Position numbers and translations under genes: made by a program | In this document: piece after piece, positions 39,339 through 51,600 of the stretch | Layout of the letters: the number at the start of each line of letters is the position of its first letter | Position numbering within the stretch: position 1 is the first letter of the stretch | Notes under the pieces: generated by a model | The model's input: the letters and a program-made list of their open reading frames with translations, nothing else | Database searches by the model: none | Told to the model about the DNA's origin: nothing | From: Aricia agestis | Taxonomy: Eukaryota > Arthropoda > Insecta > Lepidoptera > Lycaenidae | Length of the DNA: 64,000 bases | Direction: 5' to 3' | NCBI RefSeq assembly: GCF_905147365.1 | Contig: NC_056428.1 | Coordinates: 27,496,001-27,560,000 of the forward strand

Positions 39339-42300
39339 TGTATTCCTGCCTAATTACTGGTCAATAGTATGCTAAATACTTACATGACACTATAAAAGAC
39401 AATAAAATTAATTATATTTTATTTAAAAATAATTTAAAATTTTCCCCGGTTTGGGGAAAATTTCCCCACTTTGTTATGGACATTACTGACCTGTTGAAGT
39501 TGAATTAATATTTACATTATTTTATCAAAATACTTTAAAAATATGTTATCTTACCTATGAAATATTATTCCTTGATGTTTTTTGTGCAAGGTTGTATTGT
39601 TCTTGCACCATTTTACAACACAAGATGGCATATTTATTTTTATTTATGAATGACAAAGACGTGTCACCGCGATGCAGTCTAATTGCGTAATGGCGGTACA
39701 ATCGGCTTATTACAGTGCGAGTGTTTGTGCAAGATGTGTACATATGATCGCCTGGGCTTATTAAGGGTGCTTCACTCATTTCTTAATGGCGATCCGTCCG
39801 TATTTTTTTTAGGTCCGTGGTCATAATATGAATCATTTACGAAGCACGACCATTGCCAATATTTTTAGTAATCTCATATTATTTATTATTTAATGTACTA
39901 TTTTTAAATATAATATTGGTATATTACTGCAGAAAATTATAATGTATGTAATACTAACACAAGTTTCACGAATTTCCTAAACAGTATACAATTATTATTA
40001 CCATAGTTTTTTATTAAAAGTTTATAAATTAGTGTAAGAGTTTCACACGTATAAATTTTATATCTATCGTTATACTTTCACATGCCTAATTATATTATAT
40101 ACTTAGTATGGAATTACTTAAGTTTGTATCCAATAGGCTACTTGACCTATGTTTTTTCTTCATGATAATCGCTTCTTAATCATTGACTTTCACCAAAAAA
40201 ACTAATATTTTAATATTTTAAACAGAAACTTATAAAAATGTTGATTGAAAAATATGCCTTTTAAATGGTGTGTGTGACGTCATGTTTCTTGTATTTTTTA
40301 ATTTCTTTACTTATTAATAAAAAAAACTTATGTGCTAAACGAGTACGTAGAACGAGTCTAAAAGTGCCAAAAATGAGATTTTTTTTAAATTATAGTAATA
40401 TTAAAAACTTTTGGAGAAAAGTTTTGGCCATTTCATTTCCCAACTACAGTAAATGGAGATATATTATACAAAACTGATGTTTTATTTAAATTATTCAAGA
40501 GAATATATTTTCCAAATCTTTCAAAGAATAAGCCTATTATTCTTATTAAGTATGTATGTAGGTACAGATACACTTAGATATATGTAACGAGCGCGTTAAA
40601 TAAAATATATTAAATTACTAGTGTGAAGACGTCACATCCAAATCGGAAGTACCTACCGCAAAAGCTTTTTCGTCAGTATAAATTAAAAATATAAAATCAT
40701 ATTTTCAAAATATCGACTTTATTTATCAATCATAAGCTTTTATTTGATGATAAGGGTGAAATACGATTTACTAGGCCAAATCTAATATCTTTAAACGAGC
40801 AATTCTTGTATAATATATATTGGAATCTCGGAATCGGCTCCAACGATTTTCATGAAATTTAGTTTAAAGGGGTTTTCGGGGGCGATAAATCGATCTAACT
40901 AGGAATCATTTTTATAAAATGTCATTTTATTCGTGTTTTTGAGCAAAGCTCGGTCTAATAGCTAGTTCTACTATAAATATGCATTTGTTCAATGAAATTG
41001 AATATAGGTCAAGTAGCCTTGCTGACTGCCTGACTGATATGAATTTCCTAAATCTAAACATATTTTGTATTTTTACTTGATTACTACGATTCGAGTATAA
41101 AATAAAATGAATTTAATTCGTTATCATCAGTATCATGCTGTAATTAATATTTTTTAATGTGATCATTCCAACATAGTATTATAACAATAAGTAAAAAAGC
41201 ACACAGGTTGTAAATTAAAATAATATTTAATCTTTTGAAAGTTTACCGTTTACCTAACTTTGATATATTATATAATTATATCAACTTTTTACCGGACTTA
41301 AAAAAAGTGGGGCTAAATTACTACTACTAATTACTTTATAATAATGACATTAATATTAATTCTAAAGAGGTAAAATGGTCGTTCAACATGTAATCTTAAT
41401 GTCTTTAATGGACTTATGATGTTAACTATTGCTAAATTTTCATGTTTAATCACAATACTTGTTTTTTCAATTCCATCTTAGCATTTATAAAAATATGCAA
41501 ACCCTTAAAGGCAAATAATGTAAGATTTATATCATTTGTGTGCCTTGTATCAGAACTCAAAAACGAAATTTGGCTTTGTCTGTATCCTTTTCAACAAAAT
41601 ATATTATGTTTTAAATTACAACCTTACAAAAAATTTAACTTATTAATATTTTCTAGTCTTTCTGTTATGACAACATCAGAATGTTATCGAGACCGCGAGG
41701 ATTTAAAGTTCTCGGCCTAAGATAGACCATATATGCCTGAATTTTTAAGCACATTTCAGGTAAGTAAAAATAAAATAAATACCCTTTTATATAATTTATA
41801 ATCATCAATTCATCACATTTAATACTTGACCCCTAAAATATATTGATGCCATGCAAAAAGGTTAAAACTTGTAAGTATTGTGTAATTATAATTTTTAGCC
41901 AGCAGTTTTGGGGCCTTTGGGTTTTGGTGAAATAAAAGCTCTTCTTTGTACTCCTACAACAATTCTGATTGTAGCTTTAATTTAGATTTTAGTTTAACGT
42001 AAGTTTAATTATGTTTAAAAAATATTAACCACCAAATGTAAAATTTAGATTTAAAAGGAGTATGTTAGTTTTTTTACTATACATAGTTTATCTTCTATAA
42101 TTTTACCACAAGTGTATGTTAATTGTTATATGACTTCAGCCACTTATATCACTGATATAAAGAGCAATCTACACCGTTCACATTACCGTAACATATATTT
42201 TTTTATAATTTTAGATACTTATACAAAAATGTGATTATTATCCTTAGATAATACTATTATGTCTTCAAAATATCTTCAAGCCTTTATTGTATCAAGATAG

Positions 42301-42470
42301 TAAGAGTACTAACTCATTTTGATAAGTCACGGCTGTAATTCTGCTTTTTATTGTTTAAAGTTAAAAAATAAGTTGGAAGATATGTTGGAAGATTGTTGTT
42401 AACAGAAATAAAATATCAAAATAATTAAAGTATTTTTGTTTAATACACAAAACCTTTATATTATATACAA
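39339..42470 (+). other. AT-rich intergenic DNA, no gene recognised
   Basis: Only short, domain-free open frames are present. One repeat fragment on the minus strand (40815-40975, GGGGGCGATAAATCGATCTA) belongs to the family at 14877. A small palindrome TTTTCCCCGG/GGGGAAAA lies near 39437-39455. Confidence 0.4.
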
Positions 42471-42474
42471 TGTG

Positions 42475-43323
42475 TCCCGACACCGGTGTCCGATCCTATA
42501 ATGTCATGATCTATGGCATATTTTATCGACAAATTGGCCCTCAAATTTTTTCTCTTTCTCACGGTTGTAAAATGGCAGCCATTTTAGTTTTTCTCGAGCT
42601 TTCACACTAATCTGACCATTACTTCTCACGTAAATATCCTATGACGATAAAAAAGGTCTTATTTGATAGCTAAACTTGTGGACTACGCTTACACAGGCAA
42701 TATGTTATAAATTTCGTGGAATTAAACATAGAAAAACCAAAGTTTAAGAAAAAAAATTGTAATTTTTTTAATTAATGGCTTTTTGTGAAAAATCTAGCAC
42801 ATTAAACTGGTTTTTTTTTGTTTCAAAAAGATAGAGGATGTTTTTATCTTAAATGATCTTTATTTCATTGCTCTAAGTCGGATTGTTTAGAAGTAATAAC
42901 GATTTTCCTATGAAGTATAGGTCAGATTAGTATGAAGCCAGAGAATTTTTTTTTTTCAAAAGTTGTAGAAAAAAATCGAACTCATGATTTATGGCATATT
43001 TTATTGACAAATTGGCTTTCAAATATATATTTTTTGTAACATTTGAAAAAAAAATTTTGAAAAAAAAAAAGATACCTATATGTATACAGGTGTAACAAAA
43101 CCTAAAATAAGCGACAATACTTTAGGATGTGTACGTTTTCCTTGTGGAGAGTTCACTGTGAAAGTAGCAGCGCTGAAAGACCAACATTTTTTTACTTTTG
43201 TATGGGCAAGGGCCCGAGCGTCACGAGTTTCCCCATACAAAATTTTTCAAATTTTTTCAAATGTTACAAAAAATATATATTTGAAAGCCAATTTGTCAAT
43301 AAAATATGCCATAAATCATGAGT
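42475..43323. repeat. Second palindromic-family copy with an inner inverted repeat
   Basis: It starts TGTGTCCCGACACCGGTGTC and follows the termini of 18466-23273 up to TAAATATCCTATGACGATAA. An inverted pair lies inside it: 42980-43040 (ACTCATGATTTATGGCATAT) and 43264-43323. The right terminus of the family was not found. Confidence 0.6.
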
Positions 43324-43331
43324 TTACACCC

Positions 43332-43451
<120 letters not shown>

Positions 43452-43561
43452 GGATATTTTGGTTTCCCTATTTGAAACCAAAATATCCTAGCAATTGTTA
43501 CCTGAAAATCGCTGATATTTGTGAAAAAATGTGATAGCGTCCTTAGGGGTCACTTCTTCTT

Positions 43562-43766
43562 GGGTCAATTTATACTAGCACGAGCGCATACTCGAAGCGC
43601 ATCGAAGCGAACTTATGAGAATCTAAAAAGGCGCGCGCATTCTTGGTCTCGCAGAAGTAATGTGTGCATTACGCTCTTGAGTTAAGGTTGAATTTTCTAT
43701 GTTCAGTTTTTGAGAATTCGCTTCGATGCGCTTCGACTCTGCGCTAGTATAAATAATTAACCCTAA
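43562..43766. mobile_element. MITE family A, copy 3
   Basis: It starts GGGTCAATTTATACTAGCAC and ends GACTCTGCGCTAGTATAAAT, about 205 bp. It retains the GGCGCGCGCATTC interior seen at 5390 and 5670. Confidence 0.75.
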
Positions 43767-44311
43767 GTAATTAAGTAGCCTGTGGTAACTACCATTCGTC
43801 AATCGTCTCTGAGTGCGGCATTTAATGGTTATTACTCCGAGGTTCACGCTTTACTTAAGAGTTTGTCTGTCTTTGTGATAAGTGTTGGCAATGTGGCAAA
43901 TTTTTAAAAATAGGTATGGTAATACTTTTTATGCAACTTTTACACCAAAAATCAAGCCTGCCCAAGAAGAGCCTGCCAAATAAAACAAAATTGCCATCTT
44001 GGATTTGAAAATTTGTGTCATTGACAAGTCAGAGTCATTGACTTACGTACCTCAGAAAGTTGGGTGTCATTGACCTCTTGAATATCTTTTGAGGTCATAA
44101 AGGTTCTCCCGTTCGTTCTCATAATTAAGTGGATAACTCTGTCTTTAAATATATTATGACGTGGAACATTTTAACTAGTTTATTGTCGATCATTACGTAC
44201 TTAACTCTAGCAGCCAATCTGCTACTTGTAAGTAGTAACTGCTGCAATTAGGCGTGCTTTAGTAATAGATCACATTTTCCTTAAGAAAACAATATCTTCT
44301 TATATATAAAA

Positions 44312-44548
44312 CTAGATGACGCCCGCAACTTCGTTGCGCCAAAATTAATTTATCGCGCGGGAACCGTACATTTTTCCGGTACAAAAATCCTATGCCCTTT
44401 CCCGGGTCTCAAAGTATCTCCATGGCAAATTTTAGCAAAATCGGTTCAGCGGTTTGTGCGTGAAGAGGTAACAGACAGACAGATAGACAGACAGACACAC
44501 TTACGCATTTATAATATTAGTAGTTATAATATAGTAGATTAGTATGGA
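44312..44548 (+). repeat. Complete short dispersed repeat, 237 bp
   Basis: The head is AAACTAGATGACGCCCGCAA then CTTCGTTGCG; the body is AAAATCGGTTCAGCGGTTTG; a CAGACAGACAGATAGACAG run and the tail TTATAATATTAGTAG follow. It is a non-autonomous family typical of moths. Confidence 0.65.
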
Positions 44549-45188
44549 TTCTCGTATCACAATGTTAGTCACCGTACTCCTGCGAAACGGCTTTACTGAT
44601 TTTTACCAAATTTTATATGCATATCCAGTAGGTCTGAGAGTCGGCTACTGGGTACTTTTTATATTGATAAGTGCATTTGTTGAAGAAATAATAGTAAATT
44701 ATTACAACTCGAGACTGACGGCGAACATCGCTTGTGTCACGGGATAGCGATGGACGTTGCCATTGTGACATATTACTTATTTAGTCACTAGCACATAGTA
44801 TATGACATTATCTTTGGTCACTAGCACTACTCACTTCAATAAAATAAAACGGGTGAAATACTTTATATGGCAAATAAACGTTTGCCGGGACTAGTGATAA
44901 ATAAAAAGGGTCTAGGTCTAGAACCATAATACTCACGTCAGCTGACCCATTTTAAAATAATAATATGTAATAAAATGTAACTTTGTTCTGAATTCGTTGA
45001 ATAAGTATAATTAACTTTAATAAAAATTTACCGTTATCGAACGATATGAGTACGGTAATGTATGGTAATGTAGGTTGTGAGCTGTGACGTCACAAGTTAC
45101 TCGCGCCCGCGCCATACGAGTAAATCATTGAGATACGAGTAAATAGTAATGTGTGAAAGAGATGGGAATTATTTTTTATAATTTACCT
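44549..45188 (+). other. Intergenic DNA, no gene recognised
   Basis: A short open frame at 44544-44747 has no start context, splice sites or domain to support it. The rest is AT-rich. Confidence 0.35.
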
Positions 45189-45388
45189 TATGGCGGCTCT
45201 CGACATAGGCGAACGCGTTGGCCAACGCGTCTGCAGACGCGTTGGCCCAATGTGTAGAACGGGCGTTCGCGCGTTGGCCGTAGGTATTTAGACGTTGGCC
45301 AACGCGCGAACGCCCGTTCTACACATTGGGCCAACGCATCTGCAGACGCGTTGGCCAACGCGTTCGCCTATGTCGAGAGCCGCCATTA
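45189..45388. mobile_element. 200-bp near-perfect palindrome
   Basis: 45191-45280 and 45298-45387 are inverted copies, beginning ATGGCGGCTCTCGACATAGG and ending CCGCCATTA, with only one or two mismatches and a 17-bp loop. Each arm contains further palindromes (ACGCGTTGGCCAACGCGT, TCTGCAGA). It is GC-rich in AT-rich surroundings, so probably a recent foldback MITE. Confidence 0.85.
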
Positions 45389-48340
45389 GCCAGCCCCTAG
45401 AGTTAGACGATCAACAATAATAATTGTATTGTGGAATGTCACGCTTCAATTTTATTGAACTGTTTATTTGACAAATTATAGACTGAAGGCGCGCGATGTT
45501 CAGTATTACGAAATAATTTAGGGCCCCCGCTACCATATGTGCAATGTGTGCAATGCACACGGGCGCCATCCTCTAAGGGCGCCAAATCGCCATCTTTAGG
45601 GGCGTCAAAACCAAGGACCCAAAAAATTTGCCTTATGAAGCGCTAAAATCGTTTTTTTGCACACAGGCGCCAGTAGCCCTTACGGGGGCCCTGCGAAATA
45701 TTGCGCAATAAAATTGCTCGTCTAGGGGCCCGCTTAAATAAATTATTACTCGTTGCTTTTACCCTCCTTTTACCTGATGAGTACGGTAATTCAGCAATTT
45801 TAAAATTTTACGTCAGTTGTTTATAGAATAACTTTTGATTTGTTAGTCACGAGAGCACGCTAGTGTGCTGTGAATTGTGATCAGATGGTGGTGATATAGG
45901 TAGTTGTAATTTGTATACATGCATCAGTTGGCAGCTGTTGCCACCTCCAGTAACCAGTTTCTCCGAGCGATCTGGGCCTTGCGCGTGGCCTAAACCGTTC
46001 TTAAGAGCGCACCTGACCTTAACTTGACTACATACTTTAACCTAGATCTCAAAATCTGTAAGGTCTAGAAAACTGATTTTTTGACACAAGTAACTTCAGT
46101 TCATGAAGATTAAAATATGCTCAAGACGAAAACACGATTACTGAAATAATGAAACTATCGGGTAGTTTCTTTTTTACAAAAAACCTTGTTTTATGGCGGC
46201 CGCCGCCATTAGACACATTCATACATACAGTTTTTTCATACAGTTTATTCAAGTAAAATTAACTCGGCGATGATCCCGCGCCGTCTTTTTTCACCTGGCA
46301 TATGAAAGACGGGCGTGAGTGTGAAGAGAGAAGGACGATGTTTGATTTTTAGAGTCAGGAGAGCTCTTAATAGCTCAGAAAATAATTATATCGCCAGACA
46401 CCACCCTAGTGTACAATCTCCTTCCGTAATATTAATTAGCAGGTAACGTCCCTGATTAGTAATTACATATTGTTAAAATGTGATAATCCTTGGATAATCC
46501 CCTCTGTTCCTCCATGGTTGGGCGTACCTAGGAGTTAAGACTTAAGACCTATAATGATGGACTTATTATATTACAGTCAATTACGAATGTGAAGAAGGAC
46601 ACTGCCGGACATGGACTATGGCCCGTGCATGGCCCATGGACGATAATATCCATCATATTATCGTCCATGGACCATGTTCCATGAATTGATAACCTGAGGA
46701 GGCTCTCTGAGCTAGTTTCGGCGCATAATATACGAGCCAAAAGATTGGAGGTTGTATCATCACTCATCAGACATACGGATATTTGAGTTTGTTGTTCCAT
46801 TGAAAGAACAATTTTTTACCATCAACTTTTGGACTCCTTAACTTGTACAACCCACGTACAACTTTTGAATAATAATTATTATTACGTCTTTCTTTCACAG
46901 TCTAATGGGTTTGTGCCCGTAATGTTCTGTTTTGGTTAAATAAATCTCTCTCTGTGTCTCTTAAAAATATAATAATTACGTCTCATTAATATTTAATACT
47001 ACTTGTTTAGATTTTGTTTTTTTTTTTGGGTTATTTTTCACGAAACCGTAAGTACGGTGCGATCTTTACCTTTATAATTTCATATTTAAAATTTAAACAA
47101 AAATAAATATAATATGTTTTTCTATAATGGCAACACTCAGTTAACAGTAGCTTTTTTTTTTAATTCAGCGCCAACTAGTGGCAAAATTTTGTAACATGTT
47201 ATTGATATCTCTCACTTCGAGTTCATGCTGTATTGTATTCCGATAATTTGTGTTATTTCTAACAGTCCTGATGTTTATTAAATGTGTGTTTGTGTTTTGC
47301 CTAACCAGGTTTTAACTAACGTGGAATCTGGTCTCAATGTATATGTTAAGTGGAAAGTTCTTCTCCAAACTAATGACATTATATGAACTCGATGTGCGTT
47401 TTAGCCATTTTATTTGGCTTGCGTTGGTGATTCGTATGTAGTCACGTGACCTAGGAGATTTCGGATCAATGGCGCCAAATGACTGTTATAGAAAATGTAT
47501 GTAAAATAATGCTTATTTCATCGTTTCTAAAACAATATAAATCAATGTGAAATCAAGTTATGCTATAGTCCACATATATAGCTATCTATGTTTTATATTG
47601 AAATGTAGAGAAAGAAAATGATGCGTAGCTCACGTCAGTCTCTCAACAAAACAGTGCTGCTATCTATGTTGTCAATTTTGTTTTGTAGTTCAATGGAGAC
47701 TGTTCGTGTGATAAATATTTACGGAATAGTCTATAAAATATGTGTTTAATGGAAATTACTCGTGTATTATGTGAGTTTAAAATATTTTAGGGGTATGCCC
47801 CCTTTATTTCACCTGAGAATACCGTGAATACGTCATTACCGTACTTTGAACGATTGAATCGTCTCAGAGTAATCCTCAGGCCCGCCATATATTTTACCCG
47901 TGCAATTGTGAAACGTCAAATGATATTTTTACTAAATTATTTCGGCTTGTGATTCGATATTTGTAACTCGTAAACATGAAATCGTACAATTTCATTTATG
48001 ACGGGGTAAACACATGTAAGATATACATATCAAAGAAAGCAATTGCTGTGTTTGATGTTGTAGTTGACATATTTGTTCAATACGTCAAAATACTTTTTAC
48101 TTTTTGAGCCCAATAATTCATGTGATAAGAGATTAATTATTGTATTAGTGCTTTCTGATGAGGAGCAATGAGTAACTTTTAAAGAAACTTATATTCGGTA
48201 TTTGCTATAGTTCAATACTAAGTGGTCTGTCATTGCAACAAGAGGTGCACTTGCTTTTGTTTAGTCTGGTCTTTTTGCATTCTCAGGTGTTAGAATATTC
48301 CAAATGTATAAGGCGGCTAACTTATTTTATTTCATTTCAG
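45389..48340 (+). other. Upstream region of rno, no coding exon recognised
   Basis: It contains a palindrome at 46628-46676 (CATGGCCCATGGACGATAAT and complement) and a GGGCGCCAAATCGCC-type repeat near 45570. The rno promoter and any non-coding first exon must lie here or be replaced by 48341-48487. I could not locate a TSS. Confidence 0.35.
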
Positions 48341-48487
48341 GTCTTACCTGCTGCTGTTTTGTAGTTTCAAACTGAAGTTACATCATGTAGTGAATGATGT
48401 GACATTTTACACGATGCTGTTGCCACGATCCAAGAGTAAATCTTCAAAGGGTTCGTGAACATGTAGGTTGGCGATAAATAATACAAA
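48341..48487 (+). other. Possible rno 5' UTR exon segment
   Basis: A good acceptor (TTCATTTCAG, ending at 48340) lies 147 nt upstream of the rno ATG, with no better one closer. This suggests a non-coding first exon further upstream spliced to this leader. The sequence around the ATG is ACAAAATGTC, acceptable for insects. It is also possible that transcription starts here without splicing. Confidence 0.35.
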
Positions 48488-48663
48488 ATGTCGCTGCGTG
48501 GCACAAAACGGGCCACTGGAGTGCGTGGGGATGAAGCGGGTTCATCCAAAAGACGTCGGACAGAGCCCGAGGACGCACTCTGGCAGCTCCGGCCTGTCAT
48601 CGACCTTAAGATGTCATCCATATATAACAGGAGTGCCTCAGAGGCACCCGCTGAACTTTTCAG
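48488..48663 (+). CDS. rno: rno coding exon 1
   Basis: It begins with ATG, MSLRGTKRATGVRGDEAGSS, then a basic KRRRTEPED segment that could act as a nuclear localisation signal. It ends AELF plus AG, before donor GTTTGT, a non-canonical but acceptable GT donor. The split codon becomes Arg, giving the conserved Jade string LFRKDLISAMK across the junction, which confirms both the splice and the frame. Confidence 0.9.
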
Positions 48664-51600
48664 GTTTGTGTATATATTGTGTTATTACAATTTTTATAAT
48701 CTTTGTTTGCAGTGAAAGTGTAGTGTTAAAACATTACTTAAATTACCACCAGATGAATGATGTACAGTGATGTGTCTATTTTACTTATGTAATTTTATAT
48801 GTGTAACAAAAAAACTGGCAAAAGTTGAAGTAGTGACAGTCAGCTGATTATTTAGTGTTTATAAATGAAGAAAAAACAAATAGTTACTAAACTTGCTGAG
48901 CTAACTATGAAGAATATTTTCTTAAAAATGTTGTATTACACCTTAAATTAATATCAGTACATCATTTAAAAGTAGATTTGTGCCATATTTTTATGAGGAT
49001 GATGAGGATTTATAAGAATGACGAGGATGATGAGGATTTATAAGAATGACGAGGATGATGAGGATTTATAAGAATTTTACATGCTGTATTCCATGTAAAA
49101 TTCTTTTCTGTTAAAACTAATCAGTTTATGTTATCTTAGAAGACATTATGATATAGTAGTAAGTGGAAATTTATATTGCTTTAGCGAATATTTATTTTTT
49201 ATTTAGTGTATAAACAGTTTTTAAGCTTAGCTGCTCTGCAAGAAATACCTTTAAATGTAAACATGTAAAAGTAGATTTTACATTAAAAATTTTATAAATC
49301 AATTTTGAATTTTATTATGAAATTAAGTAAGGACAGCGATAACAGTGTAACAGTGATATAATATAAACACAGGGATACATAGTAATATTTTGGACTTACA
49401 ATGTTTATTTTGTACTTTTAGTTATTTACCTTTATATGCTTATGCGATCTATAAACTTTTTGAATAACTGTACTGAATAAGAAATCTCAATATGTATTAA
49501 TAATCTCTTAAAATGTATCATCATTTATTGCAATAGAATGAAAAAAAAAAAAGATTTTTCCAACTATAGTCTGAAATATGCTTTGTGGCATCTTTCATTT
49601 TTCAAGCATCAAGCCTTGATCCATTTTTATTTATATTTAAGAAACTTGAAGTTGATGTGTATGAGCAATGTAAAATGAGCATAGTCTCTGTTTTTAATAG
49701 TCCGACTCCTTGCAAAACAAGATTAATATACTCATTTCTGTAATATATCATGTTGAAGTAAATAAATTTATTTTGTTAATTTCATAACAATTGACAATAG
49801 CATTATATATAAGTGTACGCTAAGCTTTCATATATTTGAATATATAATTTCTATTATATCAATGCTAAGCAAATGTTTTTGTTAAATTAATGTTGCTATT
49901 TTGAATCACTAACTTCTAAACCACTTTAATAATAGAGTTATTTAGTATACTTTGATTGGTTTATTTTAATTTACTTTTTTACAAGTGAGAAAATAATAAG
50001 TACATCAATTATACCACTGTAGTAATATACTTGTGACTACTTAAGAAGTTAGTATAGAAAAAAAAAATGGCATACATATTATTAAATTATAATAACTGTA
50101 CCTACTTAATTGTGTAAGGTAACATAATTTTTTTATTAATTTATGTTAGAGCACTTTAAAATTTGCTTTGCTAAAAGCCACAAGTTTTGGCAGTAACCTT
50201 TGTAATAAAATAATTTTAATATGATAATATGTGGTTTCATGACTAGACTCTTGGCTTTTAGCATTTACCATTAAAAAGAGATCTTGTATATGAATTTTGG
50301 AAGATCTTAAAACCTATTCATACACATGTATGAGTAATTTGATCAAATGACCTAAAAATGAACTGTACTGTATCTGCTGTTATAAATCCAATGTCTTACT
50401 ATTCTTGATTCTTGATCAAGTGATTGTGACAGAATAATGAAAATTAAATTTACACAATATAAAATATTAGCTTTAATCTGTTGTAAAATGCTAAAAATTA
50501 CTTATGTAGGTACATTTACTAATTTGTAACATAACATTTCAGAAAAGATCTCATCAGTGCAATGAAATTGCCTGACTCAGAGCCACTCACTTCGAGTGAG
50601 TATTGGATTATAACCGATACATGGAAGCAGGATTGGGAGCGAGGTGTCCAAGTGCCTGTCAATCCCGATTCGCTGCCAGCACCAAAAGTTAAAATCATTG
50701 AAAATCCCTTACCTCCAGATTTTCAACCATTCAAATTGTAAGCTATTTCTTCAATGTTAATAAGCTTGTTTAGTTCTGCTAGACATGTAGGAATAAGACT
50801 GCACACTTTGGTCACATATTATGCTATACATCTTCATACTTATCCTGTATTGTCATAATATGCTCACAAAAATCATCCCATACACAATAATTCATTTAAA
50901 AAAATATATACTGGTGGTGTAGTCTGTAGGTTCAATATTGGATATGTCTACTATGACTGAACTTTGCAATTTTAGTTTTAAGTGTCTGTAACAAGCAAGC
51001 ATTACCTTAAATTGGCGTTGAACTTAAATTATATATTTTTTCTTAGACCTAAAGACAAGTACATACATTTGACAAGAGATGCACACTATCAAGCGGACAA
51101 GCATGTGCTCAGCTCAACACCAGCCAGGGCAGAAGCCGCTTGCAGCTATGACTTGGATGCCACAGATACGGCATGGCTCAAACTGCTGAATGCAGAGCGT
51201 GCTAGAGCTGGGGCACCATCCGTCTCAGAAGACCAGCTTGAAAAAGTCATCGAAGAATTAGAGGTAAGTTGGAGTAGAATATCAGGGTATCTAATTGATA
51301 TTTGTGCAATCTTATAAGGTTTTCTCACTATCTGTTAAAACGACATCTGTCAAGTGCGAGTCGTCGAGATAATCATTTTAGAAGTCTAGCTCTCGCGGCT
51401 CTTGAGATACAGCCAGGAGACGGACAGTAAGACAAACAGACGGACATACAGTGAAGTCTTAGTAGTAATAGGGTCCTGTTTTCGTATGTATTTCCTTTCC
51501 TGGGTTGTTTCTTTGTGATTTTCTCTTTTTTAGAGTTCAGTACCTTGGTACTGAACTCTAAAAAAGAAAAAATCACAATAATGTCATCTAAATGACGATA

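Noticed and set aside
48468..48770. Alternative 100-codon frame overlapping the first rno exon
   Set aside because: It starts upstream in another frame and runs through the splice donor; only the ATG at 48488 joins the conserved Jade sequence in phase.
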